64,000 nt of DNA. It comes from Lepisosteus oculatus. Its lineage: Eukaryota; Chordata; Actinopteri; Semionotiformes; Lepisosteidae. The notes under the pieces are model-generated. The model did not search any database and was not told where the DNA came from. It was given only the letters and a program-made list of their open reading frames with translations. The DNA lies in the NCBI RefSeq assembly GCF_040954835.1, contig NC_090697.1, forward strand, positions 4,414,501 through 4,478,500, given 5' to 3'. Within the stretch, counting starts at the first letter, position 1. Each line of letters opens with the position of its first letter. The translations under genes and the position numbers were made by a program. This document shows positions 53,278-63,470 of this stretch, piece after piece.

Positions 53278-54597
53278 TTTACAAGTGATAGAGGCCCAAA
53301 TGATCCTAGTAACAGGTCAGCCGAGGTCAGCTGAAAGCAATATGCTCAATACTGCTGGCCTGCCACAGTTGAGTTTTCATATCCTTACTTGTACATATAA
53401 TACACATTATTGGTCCGAAATTACCTGGGTCAGTTTTGTCAGCCTTCTTATGGATCGGCGGTACATTAGCTATATTCTAGTCCTTAGCCATTATCCCTGA
53501 CCTGTGCGATTGTTGGAAGGGTTTGGTTAGTAGCTTCAGAATAACATCTCTTGTTTCGTAGAGTAAAATTGATTAGTTGCCCTTGAACCCTGGGGTTTCA
53601 TTTATCTTGAGTCCTTCAAATACCTGAAACACTTCAGTTTCTTCTGAGTACTATTATTAAAAAATATGTATTGCTGCTTGGTGGATGTTGTCTATTTCTT
53701 AATTACTGAAAAGCAGAGTTACATTAATGCATACTGTAGTTCATGTGCCATTTCCTTATCAGTATCTAAAAATGTATTGTTGTTGTCTTGGGTATATTTT
53801 ACTTCATTCATAATGCTCCTTTTGTTCTTGTTGTAGTTTTGAAAGTAGTATAAATGTTCTGTTTCTTTTATTTACCCCTCAGCATGGATAAACCTTCACC
53901 TGTTTCTTACCTGATCCATGCCCATTCATGCTGATGCAATTTCCTAAAGTTTATACATAAACCAGTTAAGCTAGTAATATATAAATATCAAGGAATATAG
54001 TAGCATAAACATGTGTTTTTTAGCCTCCAATGGAATATTCCTTTCTACCTCTTTCTCTTCTAATATCCTTATTAAACTGTGTCTGTAGTTCATATACTTC
54101 CTCTGACTTCTGATGTCCTAGCCATGGTCCGATCATAGTTTGGGTTCTAGTGAAGTCAAGAGGCTTTTTTAATTTATGAGAATTTATGATGCAGAGAAAT
54201 TAGATTAACGATCTCATCATTTTATGTTTTGTTTTTTTTTTCTGTGTGGTAGAAAAACAGTGAGCTCTAATGATTAAGTGCATTTAAGACGTGGGAGGTG
54301 TCTCCAAAAGCAATTTTTAAAATGTACTGATGCATGTCATGTCAATGTATTGCTGCATTTTTTAAACATTTTTTACTCATGAAAAACCATGACAGCAGAC
54401 TGCATTTATACCTCTGATTCTAACAAACACTTCCAGTTATTTTAGTGTGTTAAATTAATTTGTTGTCCTTTTACTATGTTATTTTTCCACACACATTAAA
54501 TACAGGTATAATGTACGTTTCCATCTTCAAGTTACATTTTATTTATTAAGCTTATTTCAAAATTCATTGATATTTACTCTTATTTCCTTCTACATTT
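53278..54597. other. intergenic and distal 5' flank of the last TAAR
   Basis: No coding part. From about 54250 the text matches the flank of the 36169 gene next to its SINE (GTGCATTTAAGAC-, AATTTTTAAAATGTACT), but the SINE itself is absent here. Confidence 0.45.
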
Positions 54598-54745
54598 CAA
54601 TATGGTGGGGGGCTGTTCTGTTAGCTCCCTCACATAACCCCAGAAAAATAGAGATTATTTGAACAAAGAAACTGTCATCAAATCCTGCTCATAGCAGGAG
54701 GAGTTAACACTCCTCTTGTGTTATAAATGTCACACCACCCACATG
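54598..54745 (+). promoter_or_regulatory. conserved promoter module of TAAR 54885-55901
   Basis: Best-preserved example: GGGGGGCTGTTCTGTTAGCT, CCCTCACATAACCCCAG, TAGCAGGAGGAGTTAACACT, CCTCTTGTGTTATAAATGTC and ACACCACCC, with the TATA-like box about 160 bp before the ATG. Used as the reference for the other copies. Confidence 0.65.
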
Positions 54746-54884
54746 TTATTGTCAGACACTGTTAAGCGGACAAAGTGGATTGATTGTGTCTGTTTTTATC
54801 ACAAATTTATAATTAAAACTATAAAGTACTGGTTTCAAATTTGAATTGAAGAGAAGAGTCAGAATTTTAAGGTGACTTTATTCC

Positions 54885-55901
54885 ATGGAACAGTCAGAAT
54901 TACAAGCAGTCGAATACTGCTTCGAATCTAATTCTTCCTGCCTGAAGGAAGTGCGATCTCCAGCTGTGTATGTAGTGATGTATATTTCTGCAGTGGCAGT
55001 GGTGATGCTGACAGTGTGTGGAAACCTGGTGGTGATCATCTCTATCTCTCATTTCAAGCAGCTCCACACACCAACAAACTTCATAATGCTTTCTCTGGCT
55101 GTGGCAGACTTTCTAGTAGGAACAATTGTGATGCCTGTCTCCTCGTTTTTTTTAATAGAAACCTGTTGGTATTTTGGGGAAATGTTTTGCATACTTTATA
55201 AAATCTTGTTTTTCTTCCTCACTTCTGTTTCAATTGGTAATGTTGCATGCATAGCTATTGACCGCTATTTTGTTGTGTGTCACCCATTACTTTATTCTAC
55301 TAAAGTCAAAGTTAATGTAACAGCTTCTGTCATATTGCTTAATTGGATGATATCACTACTGTACAATTCAACATTCATGTATTTAAATGGAAATATTGAT
55401 GGTGCTGAAATACAAAACTTTTGCACTGGAGACTGTTTGCTTTTCATGTCTAAAAGCTGGGTAGTAATTGATTTATTATGTACGTTGATTTTGCCTTCGT
55501 CTGTAATGATAACATTATATTTCAAGATTTTCATAGTTGCTCGAAAGCATGCACGAGCAATCAGCACTGTTACAGAGCAGATGCGTTCAGCAGATGGAGG
55601 CAATAATAAAATTTCCACAAAATCTGAAAGGAAAGCTGCAAAAACATTAGGAATATTAGTGATTGCATTTCTGCTCTGTTTGATACCATATTATATATGC
55701 AGTCTCGTTCTTAAAAATGTGGACCGGTCCTCTTTAGTACTTCGTGTTCTAGGTTGGCTGTTCTTTTTTAATTCAGTCATCAATCCTATAATTTATGCTT
55801 TGTTTTATCCCTGGTTCCAGAAGTCTGTTAACCTGATTGTTACCCTTAAGATATTTAAAACAGGATCCTCCCTGATAAACCTGTTTTCTAAAGAGATTTA
55901 A
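54885..55901 (+). CDS. taar: TAAR olfactory receptor, complete single exon
   Basis: 338-residue TAAR, MEQSELQAVEYCFESNSSC start. TM2 Asp75, Cys102, Phe109 at 3.32, DRY 126-128, ECL2 cysteines in CTGDC, Asp196 at 5.42 before LPSSVM, TM6 LIPYY, TM7 FFFNSVINPIIYALFYPWF. The TM7 Tyr at 7.43, which in classical amine receptors pairs with Asp 3.32, is Phe here, and the end of TM2 (MPVSSFFLIE) differs from its sisters (MPFSxILLIE), so its binding pocket should differ. C-terminus is LFSKEI. It stands alone at the right end of the receptor cluster with its own well-kept promoter module. Ligand unknown; amine sensing in olfactory neurons inferred from the family. Confidence 0.98.
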   Translation: MEQSELQAVEYCFESNSSCLKEVRSPAVYVVMYISAVAVVMLTVCGNLVVIISISHFKQLHTPTNFIMLSLAVADFLVGTIVMPVSSFFLIETCWYFGEMFCILYKILFFFLTSVSIGNVACIAIDRYFVVCHPLLYSTKVKVNVTASVILLNWMISLLYNSTFMYLNGNIDGAEIQNFCTGDCLLFMSKSWVVIDLLCTLILPSSVMITLYFKIFIVARKHARAISTVTEQMRSADGGNNKISTKSERKAAKTLGILVIAFLLCLIPYYICSLVLKNVDRSSLVLRVLGWLFFFNSVINPIIYALFYPWFQKSVNLIVTLKIFKTGSSLINLFSKEI

Positions 55902-57010
55902 ATCTACAGTCTTCTCTTAACGTTAGAAACATAAATAATGTTATAACTAATTTAATTCTGTAAATGTTTGTTTTTAAAATCTTTTTTCTAATTCTTATTC
56001 TGTATTAAATTCATATTTCATTATAGATCATGTATTAATGTACCACCAAGTCCTGATCCAAGCAAATAAACAACTGTTTTGAAAAAGCTGGAGGATTGCT
56101 TTTATCCTTGGTATTTTTCCCAAATGTCTATGTAGATTTCCATTTTTGAGAAATAATAAAACCTTTTATTACTTTTTATTTAATGTTAGTGCTATTGTTG
56201 TTTTATATGTTTTAGATCATTTTCATTTTATTTTAATGTTTTTACACAACTTTTTATGATCAGTATTTATAGAGGAGAACTGCTGGTGGCACATGGAGAC
56301 CCTGCAGCTAAAGCTGAGATTTTAATATTATTTTGCTCACAAACTGGATAAACGTTGGTTCCAGTATTACAATCCTAAACAGCAGCATTAAATCAGCCAA
56401 AAACAGATGGAGCATTATGGTTCTATTACATTATACAGTATATTTTCCTTTTATTTCAGAGTTTTTACAGAAATAATGTACCTGTGACTGCAGCTGTGAG
56501 TTTAGTATATTTTTGCTAATAAATAAAGGCTAAACCTTCATAGAAAATTTACAATCTTAACAACAGCAAAAAAACTAAATCATAATTTTACTATTTAATT
56601 TATTTTGGTGTTGTAAAAAAATAACATTTAAAACATGTTTTCCTAACTTGGGTGTTTATTTGTGTACTCTTTGCAAAACACTTGAATTTATCTTTCTTTC
56701 TCCTTCTTCAATCTCTTTATCAAATTTCACCTGTTACATGAAACCATATAAAAAATTCAAGAAGTCAAGAACATTTAATTAAATATTTATTTGAATTTGA
56801 AGGTTCAATGATGTGCCTTTGAAGATTTTAGTTTTAGTTTTTTGTAGTCTTTTTGAATATTTATAACTTTGTATGGCTGCATCTGTGGAAGTAATAGAAG
56901 CATAGAAGCAATATAAAAATGTCAATTAGAACATTAAGCTTAACCAAATATGAATAACAATAATAAAAGTGTTTAAAGTTTAAATCACAATGACCATGTG
57001 TGTTTTTAAC
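55902..57010 (+). other. 3' flank of the last TAAR
   Basis: Non-coding. 56080-56370 matches 6560-6860 behind the second TAAR (GGAGGATTG, TGTAGATTTCC, ACTGGATAAACG). 56690-56830 matches the TTCTTCAATCTCTTTATCA-type flank of other copies. Confidence 0.55.
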
Positions 57011-58035
57011 ATATACACCTTCATTGTGCTATATTCCTTTTTATTGTGTATAGCAGGGTATTATCAGGGTATTACTTCATTTGTAAATCACAATGTGATG
57101 GAGCTCAATGTGAATGGAAGAGAGAATATCTGCGAGAGGCATTGGAGATACTGGAGTGCTTAACTGACATGTGCATAACACTTAACATCAAAGTAAAATT
57201 CTGAACATATTTCCAAGCCACCACTCTTAATAACATACTAAGATGGTAAAATATATAAAAGTAAGAATAAATTATTATAAACCGTATGCTACTTTTTAAT
57301 AATATTATATTAATATTAAACTAGTAGGCTTATCTATCAATAGCAGAAAATATATATTTTTAGTGGAAATAAATTCATTATAAGAAGTCAAAGAGATAGA
57401 ATGAAATAATTTAAATTATTTTCTTTAAACAAAATTATTTAAATAATTAAATTAGCTATTTAAAATGTAATTATTACATTGAAATTAAATTATTTAATTA
57501 TTGAATTATTTGTAAACACATTAGATTTTTTTTAATGTCACACGGTCGTGTTGGAGATCACAGAGTGTGGACAGTTTCTAGAAAAACAGGTGCACTCCGA
57601 TGAACTCCGTTGAACTCCGGCACAAATTAAACACAGGATACTCCTGTAAGTGTTACATTCAGAAAAAGGAGCATCCTTTTGTTGCCTGAAGTACATCTTT
57701 CAGTTTTGGATTAAATAAATGTTTGTCAGATAATACACACAATTTTGCTCTATTTGGGACTGGTGTTTTTGCGTTAAGACACTTAAAAAAAAACAGGACA
57801 GCTATTCACACAGACACTTATAAGTACTCTGTACCATCAGACAGCAAATCAATCTGCTTCTGTCTTACACATTCATCCTGACTCTGTGATTAAAAGGATT
57901 TAAGGATGTTACTGGCATTAGAGCTTCACTATGCATGGTACAGTATTGAGATGGTTTGAATTTACTGAAACTATAAGAAATCAGAAGATTAAATTGAGAA
58001 AGTGCCTTTATGGCTACCAGGAATTAATTGTAAAA
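57011..58035. other. intergenic, nothing recognised
   Basis: Strongly AT-rich (57280-57530). No supported gene. Confidence 0.35.
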
Positions 58036-58039
58036 AAAC

Positions 58040-58170
58040 AATATACAGATCCATTCGGAATGCATGGGGATAATGCAGTACTTTGCAATGCACATACTAT
58101 GTTTTACAGCACCTTTTTAAAAATACTATGTTGTGGGACTGCACTGCTTTGTAAAACTGCCAAGTGAAAG
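58040..58170 (+). repeat. TIR-family fragment
   Basis: ACAGATCCATTCGGAATGCA followed near 58120-58165 by ACTGCACTGCTTTGTAAAAC, i.e. the repeat at 22800-22940 in the other orientation. Confidence 0.4.
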
Positions 58171-58389
58171 CTCAACATGACAGTTAGAAGCATTGGGGCT
58201 GTTGCCAGGGAATGCCTGATTTTGAATCCCGGTCAAAGCTCAGGGACAATCTTTTTCCAATTATAGAATTTAAGTTTTATACTGTTAAGACTTTTATTAA
58301 TTTTCAACTGTATACTACAGTACTTTAAATGTTGAATTAATTAAAAAAGAGAGTAACTTTACAAAAACAACATTACACAGTTAGAAATA

Positions 58390-58734
58390 TTGTTACATCC
58401 TCGTGCGTGCCCATGTTTTGTTTAGTTTATTCTGTATTTCACCATTACCTTGCCCAAACGTGTCATATCAACCTCTGTGCTCTTTTGTGCCCTATTCCTT
58501 GTCTACACTCGCTTTCCCTTTTTGTATTCGTAGTTCACTTGTGTACTTGTGTGAACTTTTGTGTTAAGGGTTAGTTAAGGTTGTTGGGTATATTCTGCAC
58601 ACATAGTTGATTTCTATATTAGTAACATTAGTTTAGGACAGGTGAGTGGTGTTTGTCTTGTATGGTTTTGGGTAGTTAGTGAAGGTTAGCCAGGGCATTA
58701 GAAGACACCAAAGACCGAGTGTTTCGGGTTTCGG
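58390..58734 (+). repeat. partial LTR related to the solo LTR at 58851
   Basis: Colinear with 59225-59525 of the solo LTR: CATTACCTTGCCC, GTGTGAACTTTTGT, GGTTAG-TTAGG-TTGTTGGGTA, GTGTTTGTCTTGTATGG and CCAAAGACCGAGTGTTTCGG. An older fragment without clear ends. Confidence 0.65.
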
Positions 58735-58850
58735 GTAAGTGATTGGCTGTCCAAAATGACCGACAGGAGCACTCGTGATACATTGGACGGTAGTGAAAAG
58801 ATTTAATCATTTAATCTCTTTACTGTGCACATTTTAATCTGCTCAGTATT

Positions 58851-59727
58851 TGTTACGTCCCAGTGTGTGTTCTGTGTGTGTTTTTTTCTATGTTCCACAC
58901 TGCTGACCCTTGATTGTTCTCCCTTCCCCATTGGCCCACCATCACTCCACTGTTTTAGTATGATGTCATCATTAATTAGCCTCAGCCAATCAGAACACAT
59001 CTTATTCACTATATAACATGGAGGTTTTCAGAAAGAAGAGGCCTTTCGTTTGACTTCGGTCCCGGTCAGTTTTGGTTATCGCTTCGCTTCTTGTTATTGT
59101 TTCGGCTTCGTTTGTTGGTTTGTTTTGCTTTGTGTGTGTGTATTTTTGTATAGCTTCTGCTTTGTTGTTTTGTTGGATTTACGTTAGTTTCATTATACTT
59201 TCGTTTGTTTGTGTGTTCATCCTTGTTTTGTCATTACCTTGCCCCAGTGTTACATGTTCAACTTTTGTGTTCTTTTTCTACCCTGCTCCTATTTATTACT
59301 CTTGTTTTCCCTTATTTGTCTTCCTGGTTCACTTGTGTGTTTTTCAGTTTTTGTGTGAACTTTTGTATATAAGGTTAGTTTAGGTTGTTGGGTACACTTA
59401 CACACTTAGTTGATTTTGTATTAGTACACTAGTTTAGTACGGGTGAGTGGCGTTTGTCTTGTGTGGTTTTGGGTAGTCAGTGCAGGTTAGCTAGGGTGTT
59501 GAAGACGCCGAAGACCGTGTGTTTCGGGGTTTCTTTTGTAGTCAGATTAGCTTTCCCTCACTGTCCTAGCCAGCTCCATTTTTGTTTGTTATTTTCTTTC
59601 CTTTGGCACCACTCTAGTTCCTTACCCTTATCATACTTCCTAGTCCCTCACCAAAACCCCCCCTGCTTCCAAAAGAATTATCCTAAATGTTACACCCCTT
59701 TTCCCCTAGACACTTGGGGTCGTAACA
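58851..59727 (+). mobile_element. solo LTR, 877 bp
   Basis: TGTTACG at one end, CGTAACA at the other, 5-bp direct repeat GTATT on both sides (58846-58850 and 59728-59732). Contains a TATA-like CACTATATAACATGG near 59005. A solitary LTR of a retrovirus-like element, inserted into a CAGATG-family repeat; well-kept ends suggest a fairly recent insertion. No internal genes. Confidence 0.85.
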
Positions 59728-60360
59728 GTATTGAATATTTATATGGAATTTTACCACTAAAGGGAAATTTTAGTAGCTGAGCATAAAAAAAAGAGGAGCA
59801 TAATGCATCTGAAGGTCATAAACTATATTAATTTAGGAACATAAACATATTACTGTATGTAAACTGTACTGTATATGGCTGGTCTTGGTATTTTAAAGAA
59901 AAAATACACACCAGTCTTCCATTTCTCCCTAAACATTTGAAGCATCAAAGTTTATGAAACAGTCCCCAAATATGTGATAGCTGTATAGAATTTTAATTTT
60001 AAAAAATATATTTAACACAAAAATTAAGCTGTTTACGTTCCTCCGTCTGAGAATATAGTCACTCGTTGCTACGCAACGCAGAAACACAGCCACAGCTAAC
60101 TAGCAAAGAGAGGACATTAGCTAGCCAATATGGTAAAGGAATACATTATTTTTTTATTTTTTTTTGCACATTTATTTGAACATTTCCATCGATTGCACAA
60201 GCACTTGGAAACTGTCGAATCCCTAGCTCATCTGCATTTTCTTTTATGCTCCGGGCCTTCTCCCAGTCTAGCGTCGGTCTTTGTCCTCTAGGGTATAATG
60301 CCGGCAATTTGTGTTAGAATTGGGTTTCCAATAACGCCGCAGCAGACTCTTGTTTTTATG

Positions 60361-60559
60361 GAACAAGTAATAGGTTTATTCCATGCTGAAAAAAAGATGA
60401 AAGAGAACACAAGATTTCGGCCGTGGAGCCTTCTTCAGGTGTGAGAGAGACAGGGCAGTAGGCAAAGGTAAAGTAGTGGGAGAACAAAGGTTGGGAGGGA
60501 GGAGGAGTGAGAGGCGGGAGCAGGGGACAGAAAGAGAGGCCAATCAAGAGGTGTAAAAA
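60361..60559 (-). mobile_element. GAAGAAGGCTCCACGG retroposon with 15-bp TSD
   Basis: Flanked by ACTCTTGTTTTTATG at 60346-60360 and 60560-60574. On the minus strand: CACCTCTTGATTGGCC, CTGAAGAAGGCTCCACGGCC, GAAATCTTGTG, then CAGCATGGAATAAACCTATT and ACTTGTTC at the end. The target duplication shows movement by reverse transcription. No coding capacity. Confidence 0.8.
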
Positions 60560-60690
60560 ACTCTTGTTTTTATGTCCACTATAATGGACAATCTCCCTCG
60601 TTTTTAACCAAGCGTTTCATAATTTCCTAAAATGAAAATGCGACAGAATTCTGGGGTCTCCCTATACCAGAGATTACGGTAGGGTTCAGA

Positions 60691-61310
60691 ATGGTGATTG
60701 GCTGACACCATCTGACACTACTCTGATTGGAGAAAAAAAAAACTTGTTGATCTGTTCTACATAGCAGGAAGACAACAGCATATGCTGCTTCTATTCGAAA
60801 TGCATATTTTAAAAGTTTAAATAGGAAGTAAAATCTTACAGCGTACACAGAAAAATCACGCATAAAAAGTGGTTATTAACTATCGAAACCTGTTTTATTT
60901 ATTTTATTTTTATTTAGATTAAGAGTTCCCATCACCCCCATTTCCATTTAAATCGCAAACCCATGTTTAACAATATATGTACATTTTTTAAGATTATTTT
61001 TATGTTGTGAATGTCTGTAGATTGTATCTTATTTTTAGTTTTTGTTTTCTTTCACATTACTTTTATATACTTTTATCATGATTAAAATACTTTTATTTTT
61101 TCACAATCTGGCAATGCCAGACAGAATTCACATTCGCTACAGCCAAATGGCCTTGCACATCAGGAAATCAAGGAACAAAACAATTATCGCGCCCAGCTCC
61201 TCAATGGAAACGCTTTAACATGCTAATGCGTTGGTGTAACACTTTGTGTCTAGAGTACATTGTGAACAAACCGGTTTCACAGGTCTTTTCAATCCCCAGC
61301 CACTGTTGTT
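60691..61310. other. intergenic, with a short shared repeat
   Basis: 61205-61280 (TTTAACATGCTAATGCGTTG, GGTTTCACAGGT) recurs at 16445-16510. Otherwise nothing recognised. Confidence 0.35.
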
Positions 61311-61312
61311 TC

Positions 61313-61875
61313 ATCGGTTGTTATCCTGTAAAGCGCTTTGAGGAGCCATCTTTAAAGGCGCTATATAAAATAAAGTTTATTATTATTATCAATATTGATC
61401 ATATTTTTCCTCCCAGAACTTGTAAATTGTTGTTGTCATTGTTGTTGTTATCCTGTAAAGCACTTTGAGAAGCATACTGTCCAGCTTGTCAGGTGCATTC
61501 TCTTGTAAATTAATTAGTAGAGCTTTGGGCTTATTAGTGCTCCACTTACAGCAACCCAATGTAAATACATTTTGTCTCCAAATCCACCACCACTTGTATG
61601 AATCATAGCCCTGCCAAACGATGCAAATTCTGCTGCAATTGTTGAGTGCAGGAATTATTCAGTATGGCATCTCCATGTTCAAGTAAACACTGCTCTGTGT
61701 GCAAATGCAAATGCAATTAAAAAAAGTTTTTTTTTTAAAAAGCCACCTTTAAAGGCGCTATATAAAATAAAGTTTATTATTATTATTAATATTGATGATA
61801 TTCTTCCTCCCAGGACTTGTAAAATTGTTGTTGTTATTCCGTACAGCACTTTGAAAAGCCTACTGTCCAGCATAT
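61313..61875 (+). repeat. two direct copies of an AAGCGCTTTGA/ATT repeat
   Basis: 61313-61485 and 61735-61870 share GCGCTATATAAAATAAAGTT, TATTATTATTA, TTCCTCCCAG-ACTTGTAAA and AGCACTTTGA-AAGC. The 250 bp between them ends in an A/T run and may be an inserted retroposon. Confidence 0.6.
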
Positions 61876-61924
61876 TGTATTTCATTATACTTTGACAGAT
61901 CGTCTTATAATCACTTGTTGTTAG

Positions 61925-63470
61925 AATATCCCCCAAGAGGATATTCCCCCCAAGAGGATATAGAGGATATCCCCCAAGAGGTATCCAGGTAACAGTGAAA
62001 GGGGCGTACAGTCTGGGGAGATCGCCCATTTTCCATGTAAATTGTTCCCTAGTTCCGCACCCCTTGGTGTCTCTCTCTCTGGCTCTCTCTCTCTCAGGCC
62101 CGCACTTTTGGCGGGCTTGTCTTGTGTCTCCCCCTCGTCTGGGTGCAGGAGTGCTGCTGGCAGGTGGTGACTGAGAAGAAATAAAGCGCAGTTTTTAACT
62201 CCACAAGTCTGAGTATCGGTGTTTGTCCTCAACGAACCCAAATTCATTACATTGGTGTTAGAAGCGGGAGGATGGACAGTGAACGGCCGATGATGTCGGA
62301 CTCCAGCAGCCGAGTGACCCCCTAAAGCGCCTTTTGGGGGCGAGCAGCAGACGCCAGGGGCCGGGACGACCCCTCAGCACCGCCAGTGGCCACAGTCCTT
62401 ATCAGTGCTACCCCACGGTGACCTACTCAGCGGAAGGGGGACCCTTTCCCGGGATGCCTCAGGCCGTGTGGCAGGAAGGAGACGCCAGACCAGCGGGGTC
62501 CAGCCCGCCACCCCTCCTCCAGCCTGCGCCGGTGAGACTGAGCCGTTATAATGGGGAGATCCCATGGCAAATGTTTGATGCCCAGTTCCAGATGGCGGCC
62601 TGGGCAAACGGCTGGTCTCAGGTGGAGATGGTGGGCCACCTCGCCGCTGTCCTGGAGGGGAAGGCCTGTCAGGCGTTGCTGGATGTACCCGGGGACCAGG
62701 GGAACAACTACGCAGTGTTGGTGTCGGCCCTCCGGAGGCATTTTGGCAGGAGAGGGGAGGTGCTGGGACTGCTGCGGGCATGGTTGGGCTAACACTGCTG
62801 CCTAGCGGGAGAGCCACTGTGTCCAGTCGCCGCAGACGTGGCCTACTTAGCCCGCCAGGGTTTCCCTACTCTCCCAGAGGAGGCCCACCGGGAGATAGCG
62901 CTCCAGGCGTTCCTCTGGGCTCTGGCGCCGACTGAGGTGCAGCCCCACGTGATGCTGGCCGCACCGGAAAGACGGGGAGGAGGAGACAGCCAGCGAGGCA
63001 CTACTGGGGGAGTGACAACGGCTGGTCATCTGCCACTGCTGTGGGGAGAGGGGGCACATCGCCCGGGAGTGCCAGGTGCTGGACCCCGGGGACTCCAGAG
63101 GCCGTTGGGAAACAGGTGCGGGGAGGCCTTACAGGGGGAAGGCCGCCCTTGAGCGACGCTACCCCCGCTCCGGAAAACCAGAGGGAGCGCTTCACCCCGC
63201 CTGCTGTGGGAAGGGTTGGCCACAGCCGGGGCTTATTTCTTCCCTGCCTCATAGAGGGCAGACCCTGCCAGGCCCTCGTCGACACCGGTTCGACCATCAC
63301 CCTGCTGCGGCCTGGTGTCCTGCCTGGCACCGAGGCAGCCGGACCCCCAGGGCACCCCCTGTGCACTTTGGGGCTGCGAGGGCGAAACACCCCTTCTACC
63401 TTGCCCCAGTCTGCGAAGACTGTATCCTGGGGTTGGACTGGTACTTACTGTACTGTACTTAAGTACTACT
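61925..63470 (+). mobile_element. Ty3/Gypsy LTR retrotransposon fossil, family 1, 5' part
   Basis: Plus strand. A 5' LTR (about 61985-62251, with AATAAAGCGC and ending CATTACA) is followed by a primer-binding-like TTGGTGTTAGAAGCG, a gag region (about 62280-63060; AQFQMAAWANGWSQ and a CCHC zinc knuckle CHCCGERGHIAREC near 63030) and a protease (ALVDTGSTITLLRPG near 63270). It stops near 63470 without pol or 3' LTR. Broken, with several breaks. Same family as 1450-4975, which lacks this end. Confidence 0.85.

Larger units (their letters stand above)
58735..60690 (+). mobile_element. CAGATG-family element interrupted by two insertions
   Basis: Starts inside the family (GTGATTGGCTG..., ACCGACAGGAGCACTCGTGA), is split by a solo LTR (58851-59727), resumes with GTATTGAATATTTATATGG, continues to about 59960, and at 60100-60260 and 60575-60640 matches the 9320-9500 interior of the element at 8824 (ACATTAGCTAGCCAATA). 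A retroposon occupies 60361-60559. Termini not found. Confidence 0.55.

Noticed and set aside
59072-59383. Hydrophobic 103-codon frame resembling a membrane protein
   Set aside because: T-rich DNA inside the 877-bp solo LTR; hydrophobicity follows from base composition.
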